From: Sphaerisporangium sp. TRM90804 | Lineage (GTDB): Bacteria > Actinomycetota > Actinomycetes > Streptosporangiales > Streptosporangiaceae | DNA: 64,000 bases | Direction: 5' to 3' | NCBI RefSeq assembly: GCF_029846175.1 | Contig: NZ_JARWAC010000010.1 | Location: 248,001-312,000 of the forward strand | Shown here: positions 32,734 through 41,458 of the stretch, piece by piece | How positions within the stretch are numbered: position 1 is the first letter of the stretch | Layout: the number at the start of each line of letters is the position of its first letter | The notes under the pieces: model-generated | The model's input: the letters and a program-made list of their open reading frames with translations, nothing else | What the model was told of the DNA's origin: nothing | Database searches by the model: none | Position numbers and translations under genes: made by a program

Positions 32734-34293
32734 ATGTCTGTCACGTCGACCGATGTCGTCATCGCCGGAGGCGGCCCCAACGGGCTGATGCTGGCCTGCG
32801 AGCTGAGCCTGGCCGGGGTGCGGCCGGTGGTGCTGGAGCGCCTGCCCGGGCGCACCGGGGAGAACCGGGCCAACGGGCTGGTCGGCCAGGTGGTCCGGAT
32901 GCTCGACCGCCGCGGCCTGCACGAGCGCCTGACCGGCGGCGCCGAGCCGCCGCGGCCCGCGCCGTCGTTCGTGTTCGGCGCGCTGCCGCTCGACCTCGGG
33001 CAGGTGGACGACAACCCGCTCTACCTGCTGCCGATCCCGCAACACCGTGTCGAGGAAGTCCTGGAGGAGCGCGCCCGCGAGCTCGGCGTCGACCTCCGCC
33101 GCGGCCACACGCTCACCGGCCTCGCCCAGGACGAGGACGCCGTCACCGTCGACGTCGAGGGACCCGCCGGCCCCTACCGTCTGCGGGCCGGCTATCTCGT
33201 CGGGGCGGACGGCGGGCACAGCCTGACGCGCAAGCTCCGCGGCATCGGCTTCCCCGGCGTGACGAGGGACGACATGGTCTCCCGCACGGCGCACGTCACC
33301 GTGCCGGCCGAGCTGGCCGACCCCGTCACCGGCGGGCTGAACGTCCCCGGTTACGGGCACATCCCGCCGTTCATGCACCACCGCACCGAGAACGGGTTGT
33401 TCGTCTACGCCCCCTTCCCCTCCCGCCCGCCGCTGGTGAGCACCGCGGAGTGGGGCGCCGCGGGCGACCTGCCGCCGCTCACCGTGGAGGAGGTGCGCGA
33501 GAGCGCACGCCGGGTGCTGGGGGTCGATGTGCCGCTCGGCCCGCCCGAGGGGGAGGGGCCGCACCTGCTGCGCCGGCTGACCGGCGGCAACACGCGGCTC
33601 GCGGAACGCTTCCGTGATGGGCGCGTGCTGCTCGCCGGGGACGCCGCCCACGTGCACAGCGCGATCGGCGGCCCCGGGCTCAACCTGGGGCTGCAGGACG
33701 CGGTGAACCTGGGCTGGAAGCTCGCCGCCGTGGTCCAGGCCCGGGTTCCGGCGACGCTGCTGGACAGCTACGAGGCCGAGCGGCGCCCGGCGGCCGAGCG
33801 GGTGGTCATGCACACCCAGGCGCAGTCCGCGCTGATCGCCCCCGGACGCGAGGTCACCGCGCTGCGCGAGCTGTTCTCCGAGCTGCTGGGGGACCGGCGG
33901 AACGCCCGGCACGTCGCCGAGATGATCGCCGGCGCCGACGTCCGCTACCCCATGGACGTCGCCGCCGCGCACCCGCTGGTCGGCCGGTGGGCCCCCGACC
34001 TGTCGCTGGACACCGACGCCGGCCCCGCGCGGCTCGCCGACCTGACCAGGGACGCCCGGCCGCTGCTGCTCGACCTGACGATGGACGCGTCGGCGGCCAA
34101 GGAGGCGTCCGGATGGGACGACCGCGTTCGCGCCGTCACCGCGCGAGCGGGCGATCCCGGCGCGCCGGCGACCGCGCTGCTCCTGCGGCCGGACTGCTAC
34201 GTCGCGTGGGCGTCGGCCTCGCCCCGCCCGGACGAGGCGGAGCTGGCCGAGCTTCGCGCCGCCCTGGCCCGGTGGTTCGGGGCCGCGTCCTGA
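32734..34293 (+). CDS. FAD-dependent aromatic hydroxylase (PheA/TfdB/rifampicin-monooxygenase type)
   Basis: A 519-residue class A flavoprotein monooxygenase. The FAD motif DVVIAGGGPNGLMLACEL is at residues 7-24, the DG motif is YLVGADGGHSLTRKL and the GD motif is GRVLLAGDAAHVHSAIGGPGLNLGLQDAVNLGWKLA. A C-terminal thioredoxin-like domain (about 410-519) is typical of the phenol-hydroxylase/Rox group. It hydroxylates an aromatic ring using NAD(P)H and oxygen, for catabolism, tailoring or drug inactivation. AGGAGG precedes the ATG. Its neighbour is a TetR regulator, a frequent arrangement for drug-modifying monooxygenases. Confidence 0.93.
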   Translation: MSVTSTDVVIAGGGPNGLMLACELSLAGVRPVVLERLPGRTGENRANGLVGQVVRMLDRRGLHERLTGGAEPPRPAPSFVFGALPLDLGQVDDNPLYLLPIPQHRVEEVLEERARELGVDLRRGHTLTGLAQDEDAVTVDVEGPAGPYRLRAGYLVGADGGHSLTRKLRGIGFPGVTRDDMVSRTAHVTVPAELADPVTGGLNVPGYGHIPPFMHHRTENGLFVYAPFPSRPPLVSTAEWGAAGDLPPLTVEEVRESARRVLGVDVPLGPPEGEGPHLLRRLTGGNTRLAERFRDGRVLLAGDAAHVHSAIGGPGLNLGLQDAVNLGWKLAAVVQARVPATLLDSYEAERRPAAERVVMHTQAQSALIAPGREVTALRELFSELLGDRRNARHVAEMIAGADVRYPMDVAAAHPLVGRWAPDLSLDTDAGPARLADLTRDARPLLLDLTMDASAAKEASGWDDRVRAVTARAGDPGAPATALLLRPDCYVAWASASPRPDEAELAELRAALARWFGAAS

Positions 34294-34308
34294 AGCGCTC
34301 GTCCTGAA

Positions 34309-34339
34309 GCGCTCGCCGGGCGCGGGGCCCGGCGAGCGC
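34309..34339 (+). terminator. Hairpin terminator after the monooxygenase gene
   Basis: A perfect 13-bp stem (34309-34321 with 34327-34339) with a 5-nt loop lies 16 bp after the stop codon. No T-run follows. The remaining stretch up to 34611 holds the promoter and operator of the GH87 gene and a leader of about 145 bp. Confidence 0.8.
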
Positions 34340-34411
34340 GCCGTTCACGGCCGACCTGACCTTCTGTCACAGCCGGGGGTCGCGCAGGGGAGAAAGCCGG
34401 TTACTCACCCG

Positions 34412-34440
34412 TTGACGGGTCCGTAGCACGTATGTAACAT
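34412..34440 (+). promoter_or_regulatory. Sigma-70-type promoter for the GH87 gene
   Basis: A -35 TTGACG (34412-34417) and a -10 TAACAT (34435-34440) are separated by 17 bp. The transcript would carry a 5' leader of about 165 nt before the ATG at 34612. Confidence 0.7.
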
Positions 34441-34453
34441 TTGGCAAGCGCTC

Positions 34454-34468
34454 TGCAAGAATCTTGCA
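34454..34468 (+). promoter_or_regulatory. TGCAAGA-A-TCTTGCA operator at the GH87 transcription start
   Basis: A perfect 7-1-7 palindrome lies 14 bp after the -10, over the start of transcription. The half-site CTTGCA resembles operators of LacI-type sugar regulators of actinomycetes such as MalR. A nearby GCAAGCGCT (34444-34452) may be a partial second site. It probably gives glucan-inducible repression. Confidence 0.6.
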
Positions 34469-34611
34469 AAGCAATGTCATTTTCTCGCTGTTCCTCGCAA
34501 CTCTTCAGGGATGCACTGCGTCCGTGCACCTGCCCCCCATCCGTGTGCGGTGAAGGCGCACGCCTTCACGGCCCGACCCTGTCGTGCCTGACGAGAGATA
34601 GAAGAACACGA

Positions 34612-37600
34612 ATGAGAAAACCGCACGGACCGTTACGGCTGGTGGCGACCATGCTCGCCGCCGGCCTGTTCGTCGTGGGGATGGTCGCCCCGGCCTCCGC
34701 CGCCGGACCCAACCTGTCGCCGGGCAAGGCCACCCAGGCCAGCAGCTCCAACGCCGAGCACGTGGTGTCACGGCTCAACGACGGCGACCCGAACACCTAC
34801 TGGGAGAGCGCCAACAACGCCTTCCCGCAGTGGGCGCGGATCGACCTCGGCGCCGCCACGAGCGTCAACCAGATCGTCCTGAAGGTTCCCCCGGCCTCCG
34901 CCTGGCAGACCCGCACCCAGACGCTCTCGGTGCAGGGCGGAGCGGACGGCTCCAACTACAGCACCGTCGTCGCGTCGGCGAACCACACGTTCAACCCGGC
35001 GAGCGGCAACACGGTCACCATCAACTTCGGCGCCGCCACCCACCGCTACTGGCGGGTGAACATCACCGCCAACACCGGCTGGCCCGCCGCGCAGATCTCC
35101 GAGTTCGAGGTGTACGGCGCGAGCTCGGGCGGCGACGTCACGGCCCCCTCGGCGCCCGCCAACCTCGCCTACACGCAGCCGGCCTCCGGCCAGATCAGGC
35201 TGACCTGGAACGCCTCGACCGACAACACGGGCGTTACCGGGTACGACGTCTACGCCAACAACCAGCTGCGGGCGAGCGTCGGCAACGTCACCACCTACAC
35301 CGACACCCAGCCGGCCTCGGCGACCGTCACGTACTTCGTGCGTGCCAAGGACGCGGCGGGCAACCTGTCGTCCAACAGCAACTCGGTGACCCGCACCGGC
35401 ACCGGCGAGCCCGGCACGAACCTCGCCACCGGCAAGGAGATCACCGCCTCCGGCCACGTGCACTCGTTCGTCGCAGCCAACGCGAACGACGGCAACCTGG
35501 CCACCTACTGGGAGGCCAACTCCGGCGCGTTCCCGAACACGCTGACCGTCAAGCTCGGCGCCAACTCCAGCGTCAGCTCGGTCGTGGTGAAGCTCAACCC
35601 CGACTCCGCGTGGGGCACCCGCACGCAGAACATCCAGGTCCTGGGCCGTGAGCAGAGCGCCACGACCTTCCAGAGCCTGGCGGCGGCGGCCAACCACACC
35701 TTCAACCCGGCGAGCGGCAACACGGTCACGATCCCGGTCTCCGGGAGCGTCGCCGACGTCCAGCTCAGGTTCACCAGCAACACCGGCGCGCCCGGCGGCC
35801 AGGTGGCCGAGTTCCAGGTCTTCGGCGTCCCCGCGCCGAACCCCGACCTAACGGTGACCAACCTGTCGTGGACCCCGGCCTCGCCCACCGAGACCAGCGC
35901 GATCACGCTGTCGGCCACGGTCAGGAACTCCGGCACCGCCGCCTCCGCCGCGGACAGCGTCAACCTCAACGTCGGGGGCTCGGTGGCCGGCACCGTCGCG
36001 ATCCCGGCCCTGGCCGTCAACGCCACCGCCACGGTGACCCACAACATCGGCACCCGCGGCGCGGGCAGCTACGTGGTCAGCGCCACGGTGGACGCCGACA
36101 ACACGGTCTTCGAGCAGAACGAAGGCAACAACACCCTCACCGCGTCCTCACAGCTGGTGGTCGGGCAGGCTCCCGGCCCCGACCTGCAGGTCGTCGGCGT
36201 CACCTCCAACCCGCCGAACCCGGCCGTCGGCGCGGCGGTCTCGTTCACCGTCGCGGTGAACAACCGCGGCATCAGCGCCTCGGGCACGACCTCGGTGACC
36301 CGCGTGACGGTGGGCGGCACCACGCTCAACGGCACCACCGCCTCGATCGCCGCGGGCGCCACGGTCAACGTGGCGGTCAGCGGCACCTGGACCGCCACCA
36401 GCGGCGGGGCGACCATCACCGCCACCGCCGACGCCACCAACACCGTCGCCGAGACCAACGAGACCAACAACACCTTCTCGCGCGCCATCGTGGTCGGGCG
36501 CGGGGCGGCGGTCCCGTACGTCGAGCACGAGGCCGAGGCCGCCAGGTACCAGGGCACCCTGCTCACGACCGACCCGCTGCGCACGTTCGGGCACACCAAC
36601 TTCGCCACCGAGTCCTCCGGGCGGCAGTCGGTGCGGCTGAACAGCACGGGCCAGTTCGTCGAGTTCACCTCGACCGCCCCCTCGAACTCGATCGTCGTGC
36701 GCAACTCCATCCCGGACGCGCCCGGCGGCGGCGGCATCGAGGCCACCATCAGCCTCTACATCAACGACACCTTCTCCAGGAAGCTGACCCTGTCGTCACG
36801 CCACAGCTGGCTGTACGGCAACACCGACGGCCCCGAGGCGCTGTCGAACACCCCGCAGGCCGACGCCCGGCGCATGTTCGACGAGTCGCACGCGCTGCTC
36901 GCGTCGAGCTACCCGGCGGGCACGCGGTTCAAGCTGCAGCGGGACGCGACCGACACGGCCTCGTTCTACATCATCGACCTGATCGACCTCGAGCAGGTAG
37001 CGCCCCCGGCGAGCCAGCCCGCCGGATGCACCTCGATCACCACCTACGGCGCGGTGCCCAACGACGGCAACGACGACACGGCGGCGATCCAGCGCGCGGT
37101 GACCGACGACCAGAACGGCGTCATCAGCTGCGTGTGGATCCCGGCGGGGCAGTGGCGCCAGGAGAAGAAGATCCTCACCGACGACCCGCTGAACCGGGGT
37201 CAGTACAACCAGGTCGGGATCAGCGACGTCACCATCCGCGGCGCGGGCATGTGGCACTCCCAGCTCTACACGCTGACCGAGCCGCACCTGGCCACGGGGA
37301 GCATCAACCACCCGCACGAGGGCAACTTCGGCTTCGACATCGACGACAACGTGCAGATCTCGGACATCGCGATCTTCGGATCCGGCCGGATCCGCGGCGG
37401 AGAGGGCGGCGCCGAAGGCGGAGTCGGCCTGAACGGCCGGTTCGGCAAGGACACCAAGATCAGCAACGTCTGGATCGAGCACGCCAACGTGGGCGTCTGG
37501 GTCGGCCGCGACTACGACAACATCCAGGCCCTGTGGGGCCCGGGTGACGGCCTGGAGTTCACCGGCATGCGGATCCGCAACACCTACGCGGACGGCATCA

Positions 37601-38247
37601 ACTTCACCAACGGCACGCGTAACTCGCGGGTGTTCAACTCCTCGTTCCGCTACACCGGCGACGACTCCCTGGCGGTCTGGGCCAACCGGTACGTCAAGGA
37701 CCCGTCGGTGGACATCGCGCACAGCAACGCCTTCGTCAACAACACCATCCAGCTCCCGTGGCGCGCGAACGGCATCGCGATCTACGGCGGCTACGGCAAC
37801 AGGGCCGAGAACAACCTCGTCTACGACACCATGAACTACCCCGGCATCATGCTGGCGACCGACCACGACCCGCTGCCGTTCTCGGGTCAGACCCTGCTGG
37901 CGAACAACGGGCTCTACCGCACGGGCGGCGCCTTCTGGAACGAGGACCAGGAGTTCGGAGCCATCACGCTGTTCGCGGCGACGGTGGACATCCCCGGCGT
38001 GACGATCCGGGACACCGACATCGTCGACTCGACCTACGACGGAATCCAGTTCAAGAACGGCGGCGGCTCCACCCCGGGGGTCGCGATCACCAACGTGCGC
38101 ATCGACAGATCGAACAACGGTGCGGGCATCCTGGCCATGAGCGGCGCTCGCGGCAGCGCGACGCTGACCAACGTGACCATCACCAACTCGGCCGACGGAG
38201 ACATCGTGCGTCAGCCGGGAACGTCCTTCGTGATCAACGGAGGATAG
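34612..38247 (+). CDS. Secreted multidomain alpha-1,3-glucanase/mycodextranase (GH87-like)
   Basis: A 1211-residue exported enzyme. After a signal peptide (1-31, ending APASAAG) come an F5/8-type discoidin domain (about 31-163), a fibronectin III domain (170-255), a second discoidin domain (265-410), two CARDB-like repeats (415-520 and 525-630), a CBM6/35-like module (about 635-800) and a right-handed beta-helix (about 810-1211). The helix begins TSITTYGAVPNDGNDDTAAIQRAV and contains GDDSLAVW (Asp1017, Asp1018), resembling the catalytic aspartates of GH87 enzymes that hydrolyse fungal alpha-1,3-glucan. The start is the ATG at 34612 before the signal peptide; the frame extends upstream without it. 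Other beta-helix families remain possible. Confidence 0.82.
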   Translation: MRKPHGPLRLVATMLAAGLFVVGMVAPASAAGPNLSPGKATQASSSNAEHVVSRLNDGDPNTYWESANNAFPQWARIDLGAATSVNQIVLKVPPASAWQTRTQTLSVQGGADGSNYSTVVASANHTFNPASGNTVTINFGAATHRYWRVNITANTGWPAAQISEFEVYGASSGGDVTAPSAPANLAYTQPASGQIRLTWNASTDNTGVTGYDVYANNQLRASVGNVTTYTDTQPASATVTYFVRAKDAAGNLSSNSNSVTRTGTGEPGTNLATGKEITASGHVHSFVAANANDGNLATYWEANSGAFPNTLTVKLGANSSVSSVVVKLNPDSAWGTRTQNIQVLGREQSATTFQSLAAAANHTFNPASGNTVTIPVSGSVADVQLRFTSNTGAPGGQVAEFQVFGVPAPNPDLTVTNLSWTPASPTETSAITLSATVRNSGTAASAADSVNLNVGGSVAGTVAIPALAVNATATVTHNIGTRGAGSYVVSATVDADNTVFEQNEGNNTLTASSQLVVGQAPGPDLQVVGVTSNPPNPAVGAAVSFTVAVNNRGISASGTTSVTRVTVGGTTLNGTTASIAAGATVNVAVSGTWTATSGGATITATADATNTVAETNETNNTFSRAIVVGRGAAVPYVEHEAEAARYQGTLLTTDPLRTFGHTNFATESSGRQSVRLNSTGQFVEFTSTAPSNSIVVRNSIPDAPGGGGIEATISLYINDTFSRKLTLSSRHSWLYGNTDGPEALSNTPQADARRMFDESHALLASSYPAGTRFKLQRDATDTASFYIIDLIDLEQVAPPASQPAGCTSITTYGAVPNDGNDDTAAIQRAVTDDQNGVISCVWIPAGQWRQEKKILTDDPLNRGQYNQVGISDVTIRGAGMWHSQLYTLTEPHLATGSINHPHEGNFGFDIDDNVQISDIAIFGSGRIRGGEGGAEGGVGLNGRFGKDTKISNVWIEHANVGVWVGRDYDNIQALWGPGDGLEFTGMRIRNTYADGINFTNGTRNSRVFNSSFRYTGDDSLAVWANRYVKDPSVDIAHSNAFVNNTIQLPWRANGIAIYGGYGNRAENNLVYDTMNYPGIMLATDHDPLPFSGQTLLANNGLYRTGGAFWNEDQEFGAITLFAATVDIPGVTIRDTDIVDSTYDGIQFKNGGGSTPGVAITNVRIDRSNNGAGILAMSGARGSATLTNVTITNSADGDIVRQPGTSFVINGG

Positions 38248-38301
38248 TGCCCGGGGTGAGCGCTCCGGCGTGATCCCCTGATCGAGGACGTGAGAAACGA
38301 C

Positions 38302-38356
38302 GACCAGCCCTGTGGCGCGCTCCCCGTGAGAACGGGGAGCACGCCCATGGCTGGTC
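38302..38356 (+). terminator. Nested hairpin terminator after the GH87 gene
   Basis: An inner perfect stem (38319-38327 with 38332-38340, loop GAGA) lies within an outer stem GACCAGCC/GGCTGGTC (38302-38309 with 38349-38356). It starts about 55 bp after the stop codon. Confidence 0.75.
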
Positions 38357-38359
38357 CTC

Positions 38360-38437
38360 CGCGTTCCTGAAGTCGTGCGGTTCTGGCGCGTTCCCGACGT
38401 CGTGCGGCCTCGCGCGTTCCGGACGTCGTGCGGCCCC
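38360..38437. repeat. Three tandem copies of a 26-27-bp unit
   Basis: Three head-to-tail copies begin CGCGTTCC and contain GACGTCGTGCGG (first copy GAAGTCGTGCGG). They directly follow the GH87 terminator. No gene covers them convincingly. The function is unknown. Confidence 0.75.
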
Positions 38438-38632
38438 CGTGCCGGGTGGGGCCCCGGTCTCACCTCCACCTCGTCCGGTTCCAGGGGTTCGCGGTCCCCG
38501 CGCCGCCGGTGATCGTCCGCGGCGCGCGGCGCGTGGTGCGTGGCGGCCGGTTCGCGGGCCCCGGGCGGGCTTCGCGCTTGGGCGTGACGGGCTTTGTACC
38601 GCCTTGACCTGCGGTTTCTTACCCTTCCTAGC

Positions 38633-38812
38633 GTGGCGAAGTGGGTGGGGCCGGGGCGGCTCGAAGTGCGGCAGGTCATGCTGGACGGGCGGCGCGTGTT
38701 CAAGGTGACGCGACGGGGCTACCTCGTGGAGTACTGCCACAGCATCCACCGCCTGGCCGAGCTGGTGGACCTCGCCGACCTCGTGGAGGTCATCGAACTG
38801 CCGGAGCGGTGA
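38633..38812 (+). CDS. Small hypothetical protein
   Basis: A 59-residue basic protein, VAKWVGPGRLEVRQVMLDG then RRVFKVTRRGYLVEYCHSIHRLAELVDLADLVEVIELPER. The pattern of a short beta-hairpin followed by a helix looks like small conserved actinobacterial proteins of unknown function. The GTG at 38633 lies just after TTCCTAGCGT, and a TTGACC hexamer lies at 38604-38609, so a near-leaderless transcript is possible. An in-frame ATG at 38594 would give 72 residues but begins upstream of the -35-like element. I cannot assign a function. Confidence 0.5.
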   Translation: MAKWVGPGRLEVRQVMLDGRRVFKVTRRGYLVEYCHSIHRLAELVDLADLVEVIELPER

Positions 38813-38912
38813 CCGAGATCTCCGGTCCGGTTCGACCGGAGGCCAGGCTCTGCCTGTCGCCCCGGCGTGGCCGGCCTCGCGTCCGGTCTCACGCGCGGCC
38901 CCCCCGGCCGAA

Positions 38913-39036
38913 GTCCCGGCGGCCGAGGTGGCCGCCGGTCGGTTCCCCCGCGAACCCAGGGTCTCGGCCGGGAGGTCCCGGCGGCCGGGGTGTCCGCCGG
39001 TCAGTTCTCGCGCAGTCCCAGGGTCTCGGCCGCGAC
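38913..39036. repeat. Diverged 62-bp tandem duplication at the 3' end of the oxidoreductase gene
   Basis: Units 38913-38974 and 38975-39036 align base for base: both begin GTCCCGGCGGCCG and contain CCAGGGTCTCGGCCG, with scattered substitutions between. The second unit includes the last codons and stop of the minus-strand luciferase-like gene; the first is its downstream echo. It probably arose by slippage or unequal recombination. Confidence 0.75.
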
Positions 39037-39870
39037 CGCCAGGGCGGCCAGGTGCTCGTCCGCGCCGGTCAGGCCCGCTTTCATGGTGTCGACGGCCAGG
39101 TGGGTGGCGCCGGCCTCGCGCCACCGACGGGCCTGGCCGGCCAGCGCCTCGGCGTCGCCGGTCCAGGCGACGCGGCCCTCCATGCCGAGATGGGCGGGGT
39201 CGCGTCCCGCCTCCACGGCGGCCCGCTCGACCATCGCCTTGGCCTCCTCCAGCTTCGGGCCCGGGGGGACGTCGGGGAACCAGCCGTCGGCCAGCCGCCC
39301 GGCGCGGCGGTACGCCGGGGGTGACCAGGCGCCGAACCAGACGGGGATCGGCCGCTGCACGGGCAGGGGCGCCAGCCCGGCTCCGGTCACCCGGTCGTAG
39401 GTGCCCTCGAAGGTGAGCGACGGCTCGGTCCACAGCCGGCGCAGCAGCTCCACCTGCTCCTCGATGCGTCTGCCTCGGGTGCTGAAGTCCTGGCCGAGGG
39501 CTTCGTACTCGACCGCGTTCCACCCAAGCCCCACGCCCAGCCGGAAGTGGCCGCCGGTGAGCAGGTCGACCTCGGCCGCCTGTTTGGCCACCAGCGCCGT
39601 CTGCCGCTGGGGCAGGATGACGATGGCCGAGACCATCTCCAGCGTGGTGATCCCGGCCAGGTAGCCGAACAGCACCATCGGCTCGTGGAACGCCGAGCGC
39701 ACGTCGTAGAGGCCCTGCCAGTTCTCGTGCACCGCAGGATCCGCGCCGAGCACGTGTTCGTAGGCCATCACGTGCCGGAAACCGAGCTCCTGCACCCCCT
39801 GCCCGTAGGCGCGCACCGCGCCCGCGTCCGGGCCGATCTCGGTCTGCGGAAACAGGGCCCCGACCTGCAT
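39001..39870 (-). CDS. LLM-class F420-dependent oxidoreductase
   Basis: A 289-residue luciferase-like TIM-barrel protein. MQVGALFPQTEIGPDAGAVRAYGQGVQELGF is the N-terminal signature, with LEMVSAIVILPQRQTALVAKQAAEVDLLTGGHFRLGVGLGWNAVEYEALG in the centre, typical of the F420-dependent TIGR03619-like subgroup. These enzymes reduce or oxidise small organic molecules with coenzyme F420. GGAG lies before the ATG at 39870. It is transcribed alone. Substrate unknown. Its 3' end is part of a 62-bp tandem duplication. Confidence 0.9.
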   Translation of the reverse strand: MQVGALFPQTEIGPDAGAVRAYGQGVQELGFRHVMAYEHVLGADPAVHENWQGLYDVRSAFHEPMVLFGYLAGITTLEMVSAIVILPQRQTALVAKQAAEVDLLTGGHFRLGVGLGWNAVEYEALGQDFSTRGRRIEEQVELLRRLWTEPSLTFEGTYDRVTGAGLAPLPVQRPIPVWFGAWSPPAYRRAGRLADGWFPDVPPGPKLEEAKAMVERAAVEAGRDPAHLGMEGRVAWTGDAEALAGQARRWREAGATHLAVDTMKAGLTGADEHLAALAVAAETLGLREN

Positions 39871-39931
39871 CTCAGTCTCCTGTCGAGCGGAAGATCATTT
39901 TGTCGGGAGTCATTCCGCGTACCGGAGCCGC

Positions 39932-40984
39932 TCAATCCTGCCGGGAGGCGAGGGTCGTACGGGCGGGCAGGGTTCTGGCGCCCAGGACGGCCAGGGAGAC
40001 GCCGCACAGCAGGAGGGCGACGAGCTGGCCGACGTTCACGGCCGTCATGACCTGCGACATGGGGTCGGCGGCCCGGAGGTTCAGCCGGAGCAGGCGGCCA
40101 AGGGCCACCGGGACGACGAGGACGGCCAGCGCCAGCGGCAGGACGGGGGCCGGCCCGTCGCCGGGGCGCGGGCGGGTGACGGCCCAGGCGGTGGCGAGCA
40201 GGAGCGCGAGGCAGGCCAGGCCGGTCTCGTCGAACCAGGGCCAGATCCACGACCAGGCGGGCGTCTGCGGCGACCGGGTGGCGAGCAGGCCGAGGATCAC
40301 GTGGACCAGGGCGCCCGCGCCGGCCGGGAGGGCGGCGACCCACAGGGGGTGGCGCGTGCGGGGCGCGTCGCGGTGGAAGCCGGCCGCCAGCGCCAGCGCC
40401 GGAAGCGCCGCCAGCACGCCGCGCTGCAGCGTGATCAGTAGCGCCTCCTCGGGGACGGCGCGCACCAGTTCGAGCGCGAAGCCGAAGTGTGCCACCAGGG
40501 CGAACGACACCAGGATCTTGGCGGCGCGCGGGCGGCCTCGCACCAGGGCGACGAACGCCGCGAGCCACGGCAGGCCGGCGAAGCCCAACGCGATGTCCCA
40601 CAGCCGTTCCGGCGAGCCGGCCGGGGCCAGGCGGGTCTGGTAGTCGGGGAACGGCGCGCCGAAGAGGCCGTAGGTCTCCACGAAGCCCGCGAACCAGACG
40701 CATCCCATCATCGCGTGGTAGAAGAGCCCGAGCACGGCCACCAGGCGCACGGCCCGGCCCCAGGCGGACGGCCTCGGCGCCGCGCCGGCCCCGCCCAGGC
40801 GCACGCGCACCGACAGCGCGGCCACGCTGGCGACCTCCGACCAGCGCGGCCGGGGGCTCTGCGCGTCGGAGGGGTCGCCCGCGCCCTCCAGGAAGGCGCT
40901 GACCATCTCCTCCTCCCGCTCGGCGCGGTAGGGGGCGGGCAGCAGGCGCAGGACGTACCGGTAGCGGTCCTCCAGGAGACTCAC
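39932..40984 (-). CDS. Multispan membrane protein of unknown function, coupled to a PadR regulator
   Basis: A 350-residue protein with a soluble N-terminal part (LLEDRYRYVLRLLPAPYRAEREEEMVSAFLEGAG, about 1-60) and about eight hydrophobic helices. The N-terminal motif is common in actinobacterial membrane proteins that follow PadR genes. It begins with a GTG at 40984 that overlaps the PadR stop by 4 bp, so the two are co-translated. Many PadR partners handle drugs or membrane stress, but nothing in this sequence shows transport. Confidence 0.75.
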   Translation of the reverse strand: MSLLEDRYRYVLRLLPAPYRAEREEEMVSAFLEGAGDPSDAQSPRPRWSEVASVAALSVRVRLGGAGAAPRPSAWGRAVRLVAVLGLFYHAMMGCVWFAGFVETYGLFGAPFPDYQTRLAPAGSPERLWDIALGFAGLPWLAAFVALVRGRPRAAKILVSFALVAHFGFALELVRAVPEEALLITLQRGVLAALPALALAAGFHRDAPRTRHPLWVAALPAGAGALVHVILGLLATRSPQTPAWSWIWPWFDETGLACLALLLATAWAVTRPRPGDGPAPVLPLALAVLVVPVALGRLLRLNLRAADPMSQVMTAVNVGQLVALLLCGVSLAVLGARTLPARTTLASRQD

Positions 40985-41316
40985 GCCAGACCTCCCGCGT
41001 GCCGGGCGCGCAGCCGCTCGCGCGCGTGTTCCGCGTTCTCGGCCAGCCGGGCGGCTTCGGCGTCCAGGGCGAGGGCTCCGGCCTCGGTGAGCCGGTAGTA
41101 ACGGCGCAGCCGCCCCTGCCACACCTCTTCGCGGTCGAGCGACACCAGCTCCTCGGCGGCCAGGCGGTCGAGCACGCCGTAGAGGGTGCCGATCTTGAGT
41201 GCCACGCGCCCGCCCGACAGCTTCTCGACCTCCTGCACGATGCCGTAGCCGTGCCGGGACTGGTCGACCAGGGCCGTGAGGACGAGGAACGCGGGTTCCG
41301 TCATGGTTCGGCTCAC
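40981..41316 (-). CDS. PadR family transcriptional regulator
   Basis: A 107-111-residue winged-helix repressor: AFLVLTALVDQSRHGYGIVQEVEKLSGGRVALKIGTLYGVLDRLAAEELV is the PadR DNA-binding domain, followed by the dimerisation helix. Starts at 41316 (GTG, MSRTMTEP) and 41304 (ATG) are possible. I prefer 41316 because TATCTT, a -10 element, ends exactly 6 bp before it, as in other leaderless genes here. A 21-bp inverted repeat overlaps this -10, consistent with autorepression. It is translationally coupled to the membrane-protein gene. Confidence 0.9.
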   Translation of the reverse strand: MSRTMTEPAFLVLTALVDQSRHGYGIVQEVEKLSGGRVALKIGTLYGVLDRLAAEELVSLDREEVWQGRLRRYYRLTEAGALALDAEAARLAENAEHARERLRARHAGGLA

Positions 41317-41325
41317 GCAGCCAAG

Positions 41326-41346
41326 ATATACTGTTAGACAGGATAT
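41326..41346 (-). promoter_or_regulatory. PadR-type operator overlapping the padR promoter
   Basis: ATATACTGT (41326-41334) and ACAGGATAT (41338-41346) form a 9-3-9 inverted repeat with one mismatch, in an AT-rich island between GC-rich genes. It covers part of the -10 element and the spacer of the minus-strand promoter. Confidence 0.7.
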
Positions 41347-41391
41347 TGGCCATACCTGTCCGCCTTCGCGGCGCGGAGGCGGCCCCACGCG

Positions 41392-41429
41392 CGAGCCCCG
41401 GCGGCCGTGGGGACGGCGGCCGGGGCTCG
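41392..41429 (-). terminator. Hairpin terminator after the maleylpyruvate isomerase-like gene
   Basis: CGAGCCCCGGC (41392-41402) pairs perfectly with GCCGGGGCTCG (41419-41429). It lies 30 bp beyond the minus-strand stop at 41459. Confidence 0.7.
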
Positions 41430-41458
41430 TGTCGTGTGCGGGCGCGGGCGCCCGGGGG

